From: Streptomyces sp. LUP30
GTDB lineage: Bacteria > Actinomycetota > Actinomycetes > Streptomycetales > Streptomycetaceae
DNA length: 39,788 nt
Reading direction: 5' to 3'
Assembly: GCF_001746365.1 (NCBI RefSeq)
Contig: NZ_MJAJ01000058.1
Coordinates: 16,705-56,492 of the forward strand
Under the pieces are notes generated by a model that worked only from the letters and a program-made list of their open reading frames with translations, did no database searches and had not been told where the DNA came from. Shown here in pieces: positions 1 to 7,534 of this stretch. The position numbers and the translations under genes are program-made. How positions within the stretch are numbered: position 1 is the stretch's first letter; each line of letters starts with the position of its first letter.

Positions 1-1
1 C

Positions 2-667
2 CCGTCCGTGTCCGAGATCGCCGCCGAGTGGGGCGGCAGCAGCAGCCTCGCCACCGCCGCGTACCGCGTCCTCGTCGACGACGGCCTGGTCGTCTCCCGC
101 CACGGGGCCGGCCACTACGTCCGCAGCCAGGAGACACCCGAGCTGCTCATCCGCCAGCACCGGCGCCGCAGCGAAGACTCGCCGTTCGCGCAGGGTGCCG
201 CCGAGCAGGGCGCGGTCGGGACGTGGCGGCACGACTCGACGACCGAGCAGGCCAGCGACACCGTGGCCGCGCGTCTCGGTCTTGAGCCCGGCGCGCCGGT
301 CATGCACACCTCGTACGTCTACCTCGCCGACGAGCAGCCGGTGCAGCTGGCCGAGTCGTGGGAGCCGCTCGCCCTCACCGGCCAGTCTCTCGTCGCGCTG
401 CCTGAGGTCGGCCCGTACGCGGGCGTCGGCGTGGCCGCACGGATGCGGGTGCTGTCGATCGAGGTGGGTGATCCCGTCGAGCGGGTCTGCGCCCGCACCG
501 CCACCCGCGTCGAGGCGCAGGCGCTCGGCATGACGCCGCCCGGCCCGGTCCTCGCGATCGAGCGGACGTACTACGACCAGGCCACCGGCCGCCCCGTTGA
601 GACGGCGGACGTCGTCATGCGGGGCGATCGGTGGGTGTCCGTCTACGGGCAGGCACCACAGGCCTAG
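2..667 (+). CDS. GntR-family transcriptional regulator with UTRA domain (5' end missing)
   Basis: The frame is open to the left edge, so the N-terminus is missing. The visible protein begins inside a winged helix (LPSVSEIAAEWGGS-like recognition region, then YRVLVDDGLVVSRHGAGHYV, the usual GntR wing). It continues into a ligand-binding UTRA-type domain over about the last 140 residues (ARLGLEPGAPV, YLADEQPVQLAESW, ERTYYDQATGRPVETADVV). GntR/UTRA proteins bind operators as dimers and release them on binding a small effector. It is the only plus-strand gene at this end and overlaps the stop of the convergent fibre gene by 4 bases. Whether it belongs to the prophage or the host cannot be decided, because no attachment core lies between it and the tail genes. 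Family call firm, ligand unknown. Confidence 0.85.
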   Translation, partial: PSVSEIAAEWGGSSSLATAAYRVLVDDGLVVSRHGAGHYVRSQETPELLIRQHRRRSEDSPFAQGAAEQGAVGTWRHDSTTEQASDTVAARLGLEPGAPVMHTSYVYLADEQPVQLAESWEPLALTGQSLVALPEVGPYAGVGVAARMRVLSIEVGDPVERVCARTATRVEAQALGMTPPGPVLAIERTYYDQATGRPVETADVVMRGDRWVSVYGQAPQA

Positions 668-1887
668 CTGGCCGCAGCCCACACGTTGTTCGCGTCCGGC
701 GTGTACCCGGACAGGGTGATCGACGAGGGCAAAGCCGTCTGCCCCGCCGCGCTCCGGCAGAACCGGTACGCCCCAGCGGTGAGAGCCGCGTTGCCGGGAG
801 TGAAGGTCGCGCCGTGCGTCGACCCGCAGGCGAACGACGGGCTGGTCGTTCCGTTGAACAGCAACGCCACGTAGTAGCGGCCAGCCGCCGCCACGTAGGG
901 CGCGGTCAGGTTCATCGTCTTGTTGCCCGCCGAGTTCCACACCGTCGACTGGTCGGCGGTGATCCCGACGCGAGCGCCGGTGGAGTCGTACAGGCCGGCG
1001 AGGCACTGGCCCGAGGTGAGCCCGGAGCCAGCTGTGCCGAGGACCGCGTGCACGCGGTTGATCGTCGCGGGCTGACGCAGGACCAGCTCGACGAGGTAGA
1101 TGAAGCCGGCGGACAGAGCCGTGCCGTTGGCGTTGCACGCGGCCGGGTCCATGGACCAGGCGGTGAGCCCGTGGTCCGCGGGGAACCATGCGTTCACCGC
1201 GGGGCCGGCCGGTCCCTGCGGTCCGGTGTCGCCGGTGTCTCCCTTGGGCCCCTGGGCGCCGGTCGAGCCTGTGGCTCCTGTGTCGCCCTTCGGTCCCTGT
1301 GCGCCGGTGGCACCCGTCGCCCCAGTTGGGCCGGTCGCGCCGACGGCCCCCGGGTCTCCCTTCGGACCGGCCGGGCCCGTCGCTCCAGCCGGACCGGCGG
1401 CGCCCACCGAACCAGCCGGGCCCGGGTCCCCTGCATCCCCCTTCGCACCAGCCGGACCGGTAGCACCGGCAGGCCCCGTGGCACCCGTCGGCCCTGCGAC
1501 ACCCTGCGGTCCCACCGGGCCGGGCGGCCCCGGCACCATGACGTACTCGCCACCGTCGTACCCGGCCGGCGTCAGCTCCGCGATGTCGACCTCGACGAGC
1601 GCCGCGGGGAGGGACACGAAGAGGGCGCCCCCGCCCGTCTCGACGCGATACGTCCAGCCCGTGGGGGAGAACCCCGCCGCGTCCGTCGCGACGAGCGTCA
1701 CCGTCCACTGACCAGCGTCGGTGGGCTGGACGACGACGGGTCCGTCTCCGACGACGACGCCCCAGTCCGCGCCGACGACGGTCTGCGGGACGGGCCGGAT
1801 CCGTACCGGCAGCGGGCGGCCCGAACCGTCGCCGAGCGTCTGGTGTCCGGTCAGGACGACCGTCTGAACTCCGGGCGGAAACGGCAT
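664..1887 (-). CDS. Collagen-like phage tail fibre / minor tail protein
   Basis: 407 residues in three parts. Residues 1-118 look like a beta-rich baseplate attachment region. Residues about 120-229 are roughly 36 uninterrupted Gly-X-Y triplets (GPTGATGPAG, GPKGDTG types). Residues 230-407 form a globular C-terminal domain. Collagen-like triplets in phage fibres form a trimeric rod that places a C-terminal receptor-binding or adhesion domain. It is the last gene of the tail/lysis operon, 3 bases after the preceding gene, with an ATG start at 1887. The receptor is unknown. Length variation in the triplet tract would be expected from the DNA repeats. Confidence 0.8.
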   Translation of the reverse strand: MPFPPGVQTVVLTGHQTLGDGSGRPLPVRIRPVPQTVVGADWGVVVGDGPVVVQPTDAGQWTVTLVATDAAGFSPTGWTYRVETGGGALFVSLPAALVEVDIAELTPAGYDGGEYVMVPGPPGPVGPQGVAGPTGATGPAGATGPAGAKGDAGDPGPAGSVGAAGPAGATGPAGPKGDPGAVGATGPTGATGATGAQGPKGDTGATGSTGAQGPKGDTGDTGPQGPAGPAVNAWFPADHGLTAWSMDPAACNANGTALSAGFIYLVELVLRQPATINRVHAVLGTAGSGLTSGQCLAGLYDSTGARVGITADQSTVWNSAGNKTMNLTAPYVAAAGRYYVALLFNGTTSPSFACGSTHGATFTPGNAALTAGAYRFCRSAAGQTALPSSITLSGYTPDANNVWAAAS

Positions 1888-1890
1888 GGG

Positions 1891-2265
1891 TCACACTCCA
1901 GTTCGGTTGTACTCGTCGACCCTGGCCGGGGGCGCAGGGGGCTCGATGCCGTTGCTCCGCATCTGCGAGCACAGCTCAGACACGTACCAGGAGAAAGCGC
2001 GCACCAGTGAGGTCAGGCTGTCGAAGCGGCGGTCCTGCTGCTCGATGCGCCGCTCTAGGCCGGTCCGTATCTCCTTGAAGGCGGCGAGGTCGGCCTGCCT
2101 CTGCGCGGGCTCGGCGGCCGCCTCGGCAGCGGCGCGCTGCGCCTCAGCCGTCATACGCGCCGCGGTCTTCGTGGCGCGCGCCGCGAACAGGCCAGCCCCC
2201 AGCAAAGCCACCGCGCCGAGCACCGAGCCGACGATCGCAGCCACGACCCCCCAGGCTCCCGTCAT
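1891..2265 (-). CDS. Small membrane-anchored coiled-coil protein (lysis region)
   Basis: 124 residues. Residues about 4-28 are hydrophobic and Ala/Gly/Leu-rich (GVVAAIVGSVLGAVALLGAG), giving one membrane segment. Residues 33-95 are charged and heptad-like (EAQRAAAEAAAEPAQRQ, EIRTGLERRIEQQDRR), a likely coiled coil. The ATG at 2265 overlaps the preceding stop by 4 bases (2262-2265), which decides the start over longer upstream frames. Similar one-membrane-segment proteins sit beside endolysin genes in actinophages and are proposed holins or DUF2746-type proteins. Function is inferred from position only. Confidence 0.7.
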   Translation of the reverse strand: MTGAWGVVAAIVGSVLGAVALLGAGLFAARATKTAARMTAEAQRAAAEAAAEPAQRQADLAAFKEIRTGLERRIEQQDRRFDSLTSLVRAFSWYVSELCSQMRSNGIEPPAPPARVDEYNRTGV

Positions 2266-2693
2266 CGTCGTGCCTTTCTTGCAGGGCGGGGGACCGAGTA
2301 CTCGGGCATCGTCGCCAGCAGCAAGATCAGACCGACGTGACCGATGCCGTACCACGCGGCGATAGCCAGGCCGCGCGGATACTCGCCCGTCACCGCCCCC
2401 CACAGGAACGCGCTTCCCCATACGAACGGCGGCACGAGTGCTGCCATGAATCCCAGACCGTCTCGCCCTACGCGCAGCCACGCGCAGGCGAACGTGACGA
2501 TGCCGCAGATGATCCACACGGAGGACCAGCAGCGGATGTCCGCGAACCGCGTGAGCAGGCCCAGCCCGACGGGGCGCGGGTCCGGCTGGAGCGCGTAGCC
2601 CAAGCCGAAGCACACCTTGGCCGAGCCGAGCAGGGCGAGGGCGATGCCGCGGCGGCCCAGCGTTTTGCGGAGCCGCCGGGCCGCCGCGCGCAT
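2262..2693 (-). CDS. Multi-pass membrane protein, holin-region candidate
   Basis: 143 residues. A basic N-terminus (MRAAARRLRKTLGRRG) is followed by about four hydrophobic stretches (GIALALLGSAKVCFGLGYAL, WSSVWIICGIVTFACAWL, FMAALVPPFVWGSAFLWGA, GIGHVGLILLLATM). The start codon overlaps the stop of the preceding gene in a TGATG arrangement at 2691-2695, so translation is probably coupled. It lies two genes downstream of the endolysin. This supports a membrane role in lysis, but it could also be a membrane moron gene. No catalytic motif seen. Confidence 0.65.
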   Translation of the reverse strand: MRAAARRLRKTLGRRGIALALLGSAKVCFGLGYALQPDPRPVGLGLLTRFADIRCWSSVWIICGIVTFACAWLRVGRDGLGFMAALVPPFVWGSAFLWGAVTGEYPRGLAIAAWYGIGHVGLILLLATMPEYSVPRPARKARR

Positions 2694-2881
2694 CAGACGC
2701 CCGTCGGGGACTTGGGGCGGTTGGGGACCGCGTAGACGATGCCCCACGCCCCGAGGACGGCGAGCGCGATGGTGACGCCCTCGCCGGTGGTGAGGACGTT
2801 GTCCTGCACGGCGGTGACTGCGGCCGTCGCACCGGCGGCGACGCCGGCCACGATCGACTTGGCGATGCTGGCGATTCTCAT
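2693..2881 (-). CDS. Short two-segment membrane protein, putative holin
   Basis: 62 residues with two hydrophobic stretches (IAKSIVAGVAAGATAAVTAV and GVTIALAVLGAWGIVYAV) joined by a short polar turn, and a basic, Pro-rich C-terminus (PNRPKSPTGV). Size, topology and position directly after the amidase gene are what is expected of a class II-like holin that lets the endolysin reach the cell wall. Start ATG at 2881; TGATG coupling to the next gene. The holin call is inference from context. Confidence 0.65.
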   Translation of the reverse strand: MRIASIAKSIVAGVAAGATAAVTAVQDNVLTTGEGVTIALAVLGAWGIVYAVPNRPKSPTGV

Positions 2882-2915
2882 GGTGTTCCTTCCAGGGACG
2901 GGACAGGGGGGTGGG

Positions 2916-3854
2916 TCAGGAGGTGGCCCAGTACGGGCCGGACGCGGCGCGGTGCAGCAGCGCGACCGAGTCGCCGTCCGCCGTCTTCACCCGCAGCTGG
3001 AAGCGCAGGTGCTTGCCCGCGGGGACGGTGCCGGACAGGGCGAACTGGTGGCCGCCGCCACCGAGTCGGGGGCCGACTACCTGGTAGGCCGAGGGCGAGT
3101 TGCCCGAGGTGTCGGTCAGGTAGAAGCGGCCCTCGACCGTGGTGTCGGCAGGGGCGTCCTCGGCGAGGGTGACGTGCACGAGGGTGTCGTGCGCGCGCGG
3201 ACCGGAGTGGATCACCGCGTCCTGGAACGCCAGGCCCACCCACTCGCCCGACGGCAGGTCGACATCGGTGGCGTTGGACTCGTTCAGCATCATCGGAGCA
3301 GACACGTCAGCCTCCTGGCTGGGGGTCGTCGGGGTGGTCGTGGGCTGCGCAGCCGGGCGCGGTGCGCCCTTCTGCACCCACGCGTACAGGGGACCGCCGG
3401 GGCAGTCGGTGGCGTAGCCGTCCCGGTGGCCGCGGATCTCGTTACCGGCGCCGTTCTCGCGGAGCAGCTCGATGCCGTCGCGGATCGCCGAGAGCATGGC
3501 GTCGGTCGGCTGCGTCAGGCCCTCGCTGCCGACCAGTCCGACGATCGCGTAGTGCGCGCGGTTCAGGTCCTGGTTGCCGTTCGCTCCGGTGCGCCGGCCG
3601 ATGCCGCGGCCTTCGAATAGGAACCCATGCGGGCAGGCCGCGTAGTTGTACGCGACGTCGCTGTAGTTCTCCTTCGTGTTCGCCAGGTGGCTGGCCCGTA
3701 TCGCCTTCCACTCGGCGATGCACGCGGCGTGATCGGAGAGCAGCCGGGTGCTGACCGGCGTCCCCTCGTAGTGGACCTTGACCCCGCGGGTCGTGGCCTG
3801 GAACGGGGCCTCAGACTCTGGCCATCCGAACTCGGCGCGTCTCACAAGCTTCAT
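2916..3854 (-). CDS. Endolysin: N-acetylmuramoyl-L-alanine amidase (PGRP/amidase_2 fold) with C-terminal binding domain
   Basis: 312 residues. An N-terminal amidase of about 160 residues has the expected zinc ligands: His28 (VHYEG), His143 (RGHRDGY) and Cys151 (ATDCPG). It also shows the family's fold motifs YNYAACPHGFLFEGRG and NRAHYAIVGLVG. A Pro/Thr linker (about 165-182) leads to a C-terminal domain of about 125 residues that is probably for cell-wall binding. Amidases of this family cut the bond between muramic acid and L-Ala of the stem peptide. There is no signal peptide, so a holin would be needed. ATG at 3854 follows a GAAAGG ribosome site. It sits between tail genes and the holin candidate. 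Confidence 0.9.
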   Translation of the reverse strand: MKLVRRAEFGWPESEAPFQATTRGVKVHYEGTPVSTRLLSDHAACIAEWKAIRASHLANTKENYSDVAYNYAACPHGFLFEGRGIGRRTGANGNQDLNRAHYAIVGLVGSEGLTQPTDAMLSAIRDGIELLRENGAGNEIRGHRDGYATDCPGGPLYAWVQKGAPRPAAQPTTTPTTPSQEADVSAPMMLNESNATDVDLPSGEWVGLAFQDAVIHSGPRAHDTLVHVTLAEDAPADTTVEGRFYLTDTSGNSPSAYQVVGPRLGGGGHQFALSGTVPAGKHLRFQLRVKTADGDSVALLHRAASGPYWATS

Positions 3855-3866
3855 GGTGGTGACCTT

Positions 3867-4349
3867 TCAGAGGAGTCGTGCGTAGGTGGGTGCGCCGCCG
3901 ATAGCGCCGCCGCCGCCGAACTTGCCGCCGGTCGACGAGCCGCTAGTGCGGCGGACCTGGAGCTGGACCTTCAGCGAGGCCGACGCCCGATACGGGGTCA
4001 GGTCGATCACCGCCGTCGGGAAGACGTACGAGAAGAGCGCCGGCACGGAGCCGGACGCGGCGACTGTGGTCCCGTCGAGGAGGATCTGCCACGCGCCACC
4101 GGTGTTCACGGCCGACACCTGGTCCCCTATGAACACCATCCCCATCGACAGCGTGGCCGTGCGTGGGGAAAGGACCGTCTCCCACAGCGTGATGAAGGAC
4201 GTGCTGTCCTCGTACGGCATCGTGTGCAGCGACGTCGGATAGAACGGCAGCTCGTCCCGCTCCCAGCCCGCCCGGCGCAGCGCAGCCACCTGCGACTCCA
4301 GCTGCGCTACCCGCTGCATCAGGTCCGGCGTCCGGACGATCCTCGGCAT
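3867..4349 (-). CDS. Minor tail protein (hypothetical)
   Basis: 160 residues. The first 30 residues form a short coiled coil (RTPDLMQRVAQLESQVAALRRAG). The rest looks beta-rich (TLWETVLSPRTATLSMGMVFIGDQ) and ends in a Gly-rich tail (GGKFGGGGAIGGAP). The ATG at 4349 overlaps the preceding stop (TGATG), preferred over a GTG one codon upstream. Gene order (after the hub protein, before the endolysin) and an N-terminal helix followed by beta structure fit a small baseplate or fibre component. No specific family recognised. Confidence 0.6.
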   Translation of the reverse strand: MPRIVRTPDLMQRVAQLESQVAALRRAGWERDELPFYPTSLHTMPYEDSTSFITLWETVLSPRTATLSMGMVFIGDQVSAVNTGGAWQILLDGTTVAASGSVPALFSYVFPTAVIDLTPYRASASLKVQLQVRRTSGSSTGGKFGGGGAIGGAPTYARLL

Positions 4350-5530
4350 CACGCCCCCACACAGGTCAGGCGGATCCGCTCGGGCCCGCTGGCTGCCGTG
4401 TTCTCGATGCCGACGATCCGCAGCACCGCCGATCGGCCGGCCGGGGACTGCGGCTCGGGGTCGATGACGAACAGCGCCTGGTCCCCGACGGAGTACGAGC
4501 CGAACTCGGGGTCGGTGTCCGCGGACACCTCGAACGTGGGCTGAGCCTGCGCCGCCGACTGCGCCTCCAAGTCCGCGTTGGTCAGGCCCTGCACCTGCGT
4601 CTCGTCGACCACGTCGTCGTACGTCGCCACGCCTTCGAGGAGCGGCCAGCCGGACGCGATCATGTCGTTGTCGGCCGCGGTCTTCACGATGCGCGCCTCG
4701 CCCGTACCGGCGCCCAGCCCGGACATCTCCGTGACCACGGCCGTGCCGTCCTCGGGCCAGTCGTAATCGAGGATCGACCCGTACCCGCCGCCCTTGCTGA
4801 AGACGAGGCCCGACTCAGCGGCGGTGCGGCCGCGGCGCGGAAACCAGGTCATGGCTTTCCGGTAGCGGGTGGGCGGCGTCGTGGCCGTGGCCTGCGACCA
4901 GCCCACCTCAATGGAGAAGTCGAACCCGTCGTCGGCCGCCGCCAGTTCGCTGATCGCCTTGTAGATCTCCGGGCGCTCGTACTGGTAGTAGGTGACGTTG
5001 CGTGTCACCCCGTGCGCGGCGTAGCCGATCTGGCCGAGGTCGATGCCGATCGATCCGCCCGCCTGCTCGGACGCGTACCGCATCAGCGACCACATCACGA
5101 ACTTCTGGTCGGCGTAGAGACGCTGCGCGGTCGGGCCCGACCCTACGTACGTGGGGTCCGTGATCAGGGACGTGTCCGTGGACAACGTCCGCTTCACGTA
5201 CCGGTGCTGGAAGTAGGACAGGAACTCGCTGGCCTGGATTGAGCGGCCGCCCGTCGCATTCTGCCGGGTCCAGACGATCCCGCCCCAGACGAGGACGCCG
5301 TCGCGGTCCACGTACACGGCGGTCCGGCCCGGAGTGCTCGCGGTCTCCGGATCCAGCGGCAGCGTCTCGCTGTTGTACGGGATCGTCCCCCGCAGCGTGC
5401 CCGGCTGGTTGAGGGCGTAGCTGTAGGTGACGCCGGACAGCGGCAGCTCCGCGAGCAGCTGGTCCGTGCGCAGGTCGCAGAACAGGTACGTGTACGTGTG
5501 CTGCGTCTGCGGGTCGAAGGGCGTCGTCAC
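4349..5530 (-). CDS. Tail hub-type protein, Gp37-like (siphovirus minor tail protein)
   Basis: 393 residues. Starts at GTG 5530 overlapping the previous stop (GTGA); the N-terminus is then VTTPFDPQTQHTYTYLFCDL. The order of motifs (TDQLLAELPLSGVTYSYALNQPGTLRGTIP, DRDGVLVWGGIVW, EFLSYFQHRYV) is that of the ReqiPepy6 Gp37-like minor tail proteins of actinophages. Family members are placed at the tail tip and thought to form the hub under the Dit ring. Its position after Dit and the next tail protein agrees. No peptidase or lysozyme motif seen. Confidence 0.75.
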   Translation of the reverse strand: MTTPFDPQTQHTYTYLFCDLRTDQLLAELPLSGVTYSYALNQPGTLRGTIPYNSETLPLDPETASTPGRTAVYVDRDGVLVWGGIVWTRQNATGGRSIQASEFLSYFQHRYVKRTLSTDTSLITDPTYVGSGPTAQRLYADQKFVMWSLMRYASEQAGGSIGIDLGQIGYAAHGVTRNVTYYQYERPEIYKAISELAAADDGFDFSIEVGWSQATATTPPTRYRKAMTWFPRRGRTAAESGLVFSKGGGYGSILDYDWPEDGTAVVTEMSGLGAGTGEARIVKTAADNDMIASGWPLLEGVATYDDVVDETQVQGLTNADLEAQSAAQAQPTFEVSADTDPEFGSYSVGDQALFVIDPEPQSPAGRSAVLRIVGIENTAASGPERIRLTCVGA

Positions 5531-6657
5531 GAGGCAGCCTCGTACTGGCCCATGACCGTGAGCCGCATCGTGCTGCCCCACACGAAGGGGGTGAGCGAGT
5601 CCACGACACCCGACACGGTGGCGCTGCCGTCCACGCGGGGGCCGGTCATGTGCAGGCTGATGTCCGCAGCGCCAGTGTTGACCTGTGCCATCGCCATCGA
5701 CGCGCGCTGCCCGTTGCCCGGTTCAATGTGCGCGGTGCCCGCCGGGGTGAGAGCCACCGCCGCCGCCACCGGCAGGGAGAACACCCAGTTGTCCGAGGTC
5801 GTAGGCGAGCTGCCGAAGTTCGTGGTCGTGCCGAACGTGATGTCCATGTAGTAGGACACGGCGCGCCCCACCTTGGAGTACCGGCAGTTCACCGCGGCGT
5901 TGCCGTACGCGGGCAGGCGCAGGCCGGTCGATGTCGTCCACGTCGGCGTCCACGACGTCCATGCACCCGGGCTTTTCTGCAGCTCGCTGGTAGTGCCGTC
6001 GCTCTTCCCGTACAGGACCCGGTCCGTGTCCATCAGGTAGAGGAACTGGCCAACCGCAGGCCGGGCGGGCACAGCTGCCGATGACACCGGCAGCACGCCA
6101 CCGATCGCACACCCGTATGTGCGGGCGTCCGTGATGTTCCCCGCGGCGACGCTGCTCTGCGACGGGGCGAGCGCGATGTCAGCCAGCACCACACAGTTCG
6201 CGGGCAGGGTGCCGCGCACCGTCGCGCCGGCCGACCCCGCGTACGGGCCCTGAATCACCTCCAGCTGCCACTGAGACAGGGCACCGGAGTACTCCGCGTC
6301 GTAGACGCTCGCCACGACCGTGTCCTTGCGGTACTGGCCGGCACCGCCCGCAGGCGCGATGTTCAGGGTGACGTCGCCGTCGTTGGCGCAGATGTAGGCG
6401 CCCGACCCGCCGGTCTCCCGCTGGTCCACGAACACGGTGCCGCCGGACACGAGCACCGTCATGTTCGGGGTGCCCGCCGCACGGACCTTGAGCTGGTAGT
6501 TCTGATAGCTGGGCTTCACGCCCGGCCGGATCCTCAGCGGGGTCGCCTCGTCGGCCGAGTTGCCCGGGTACGCGAGCAGCCCGGACAGGGCGAGCCTGTC
6601 GTTCCTCGCAGGGTACGACGGTGCCTGCTGCCAGGCGGGCGGGTTGATGACGGCCAT
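5527..6657 (-). CDS. Minor tail / receptor-binding candidate protein
   Basis: 376 residues, beta-rich. The N-terminal half (MAVINPPAWQQAPSYPARNDRLALSGLL, VLVSGGTVFVDQRETGGSGAYIC, DARTYGCAIGGVLPV) resembles the baseplate-attached part of actinophage minor tail proteins. The C-terminal part (WTSWTPTWTTSTGLRLPAYGNAAVNCRYSKVGR) has the W-x-P-x-W then GNG repeats often found in receptor-binding or carbohydrate-facing tail modules. It lies between the Dit-like protein and the Gp37-like hub. The receptor-binding role is inferred. Confidence 0.65.
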   Translation of the reverse strand: MAVINPPAWQQAPSYPARNDRLALSGLLAYPGNSADEATPLRIRPGVKPSYQNYQLKVRAAGTPNMTVLVSGGTVFVDQRETGGSGAYICANDGDVTLNIAPAGGAGQYRKDTVVASVYDAEYSGALSQWQLEVIQGPYAGSAGATVRGTLPANCVVLADIALAPSQSSVAAGNITDARTYGCAIGGVLPVSSAAVPARPAVGQFLYLMDTDRVLYGKSDGTTSELQKSPGAWTSWTPTWTTSTGLRLPAYGNAAVNCRYSKVGRAVSYYMDITFGTTTNFGSSPTTSDNWVFSLPVAAAVALTPAGTAHIEPGNGQRASMAMAQVNTGAADISLHMTGPRVDGSATVSGVVDSLTPFVWGSTMRLTVMGQYEAAS

Positions 6658-6673
6658 CTCTGGCCCTCCTTTC

Positions 6674-7534
6674 CTACAGGCTGGTGTCTCGCCAGGTGAC
6701 GGTGAGCAGGGACGTTTGACCCGGGGCGCCCGCCAGGGCGCTCCCCCGGTAGGCGATCTCGTTGGAGCCGGGCTGGAGCAGGGGCCACACCGACCCCGCG
6801 CGCACCCATGAGCGGCGCGGGCTGGAGCCCATGAACAGCACCGCGCGCGAGCGGGTGTCGATCAGGAGGTACTCGCCCGCCTGAAGCGTGGCGTCGATGA
6901 CGAGGAGCGCTCCCGTGGTGGTCTGCTCGATCGTCGGGTTGGCCACCGGCCCGTCGACCCGCAGCACCGGGTATGCCGGCGCCGCGCCCGCGTTGATGGC
7001 GGTCAGCCGTCCGGACGTGCCCGCGGCCCCGTACACGCGGGGGTGGGTCAGCGGGTACGTACGGCCGGCGGACGGGGAGTACGCAGTCGTGGATGCGGAC
7101 TGCTCGAGCAGGCCGTACAGGTACGGGTCCGCGCAGTACATCTCCAGCGCCGCGTCCCCGATGGACCACAGGTGCTCGGCGTCGTACGGCAGCGACCGCT
7201 TCCTGATCTTCGCCCACACCAGCACGCCCTGATCCGGGAACGTGAGCGCGGCCGGTTGCGCCTGCGGCTGCGTCGCCGCCCGCAGCGCCAGCGTCAACGA
7301 CCTCAGGTCGTCCGGGCTGGACCCTCGCAGCCCCAACCCGATCTGCACCGTCCGCGGGCCCGTGTAGTCGGGCCCGGTGTAGTCGCCGTGCTGGCCCGGC
7401 CGGGCCACGTCCTCGGCGCGGATCTCCGGCAGGTCGTCGAGGCCATCCAGCGCGGTCACCGCGTACGGGGTGCCGGGCCCAAACGTCAGCCCGCCCCACG
7501 TCACGTTGCCGAGCCGCTGCTGTGGCATGGTCAC
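6674..7534 (-). CDS. Distal tail (Dit)-like protein, siphovirus tail component
   Basis: 286 residues immediately after the tape measure gene, where siphoviruses encode Dit. The N-terminal part (LGNVTWGGLTFGPGTPYAVTALDGL, RPGQHGDYTGPDYTGPRTVQIGLGLRG) and the later YDAEHLWSIGDAALEMYCADPYLY match the general pattern of phage tail family proteins that form the hexameric ring under the tail tube. The start is probably GTG 7534, which overlaps the tape measure stop (GTGA); ATG 7528 is the alternative. Confidence 0.75.
   Translation of the reverse strand: MTMPQQRLGNVTWGGLTFGPGTPYAVTALDGLDDLPEIRAEDVARPGQHGDYTGPDYTGPRTVQIGLGLRGSSPDDLRSLTLALRAATQPQAQPAALTFPDQGVLVWAKIRKRSLPYDAEHLWSIGDAALEMYCADPYLYGLLEQSASTTAYSPSAGRTYPLTHPRVYGAAGTSGRLTAINAGAAPAYPVLRVDGPVANPTIEQTTTGALLVIDATLQAGEYLLIDTRSRAVLFMGSSPRRSWVRAGSVWPLLQPGSNEIAYRGSALAGAPGQTSLLTVTWRDTSL

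Noticed and set aside
1100..1711. Plus-strand frame rich in Pro-Val-Ala-Pro repeats
   Set aside because: It is the antisense translation of the collagen triplets of the fibre gene.
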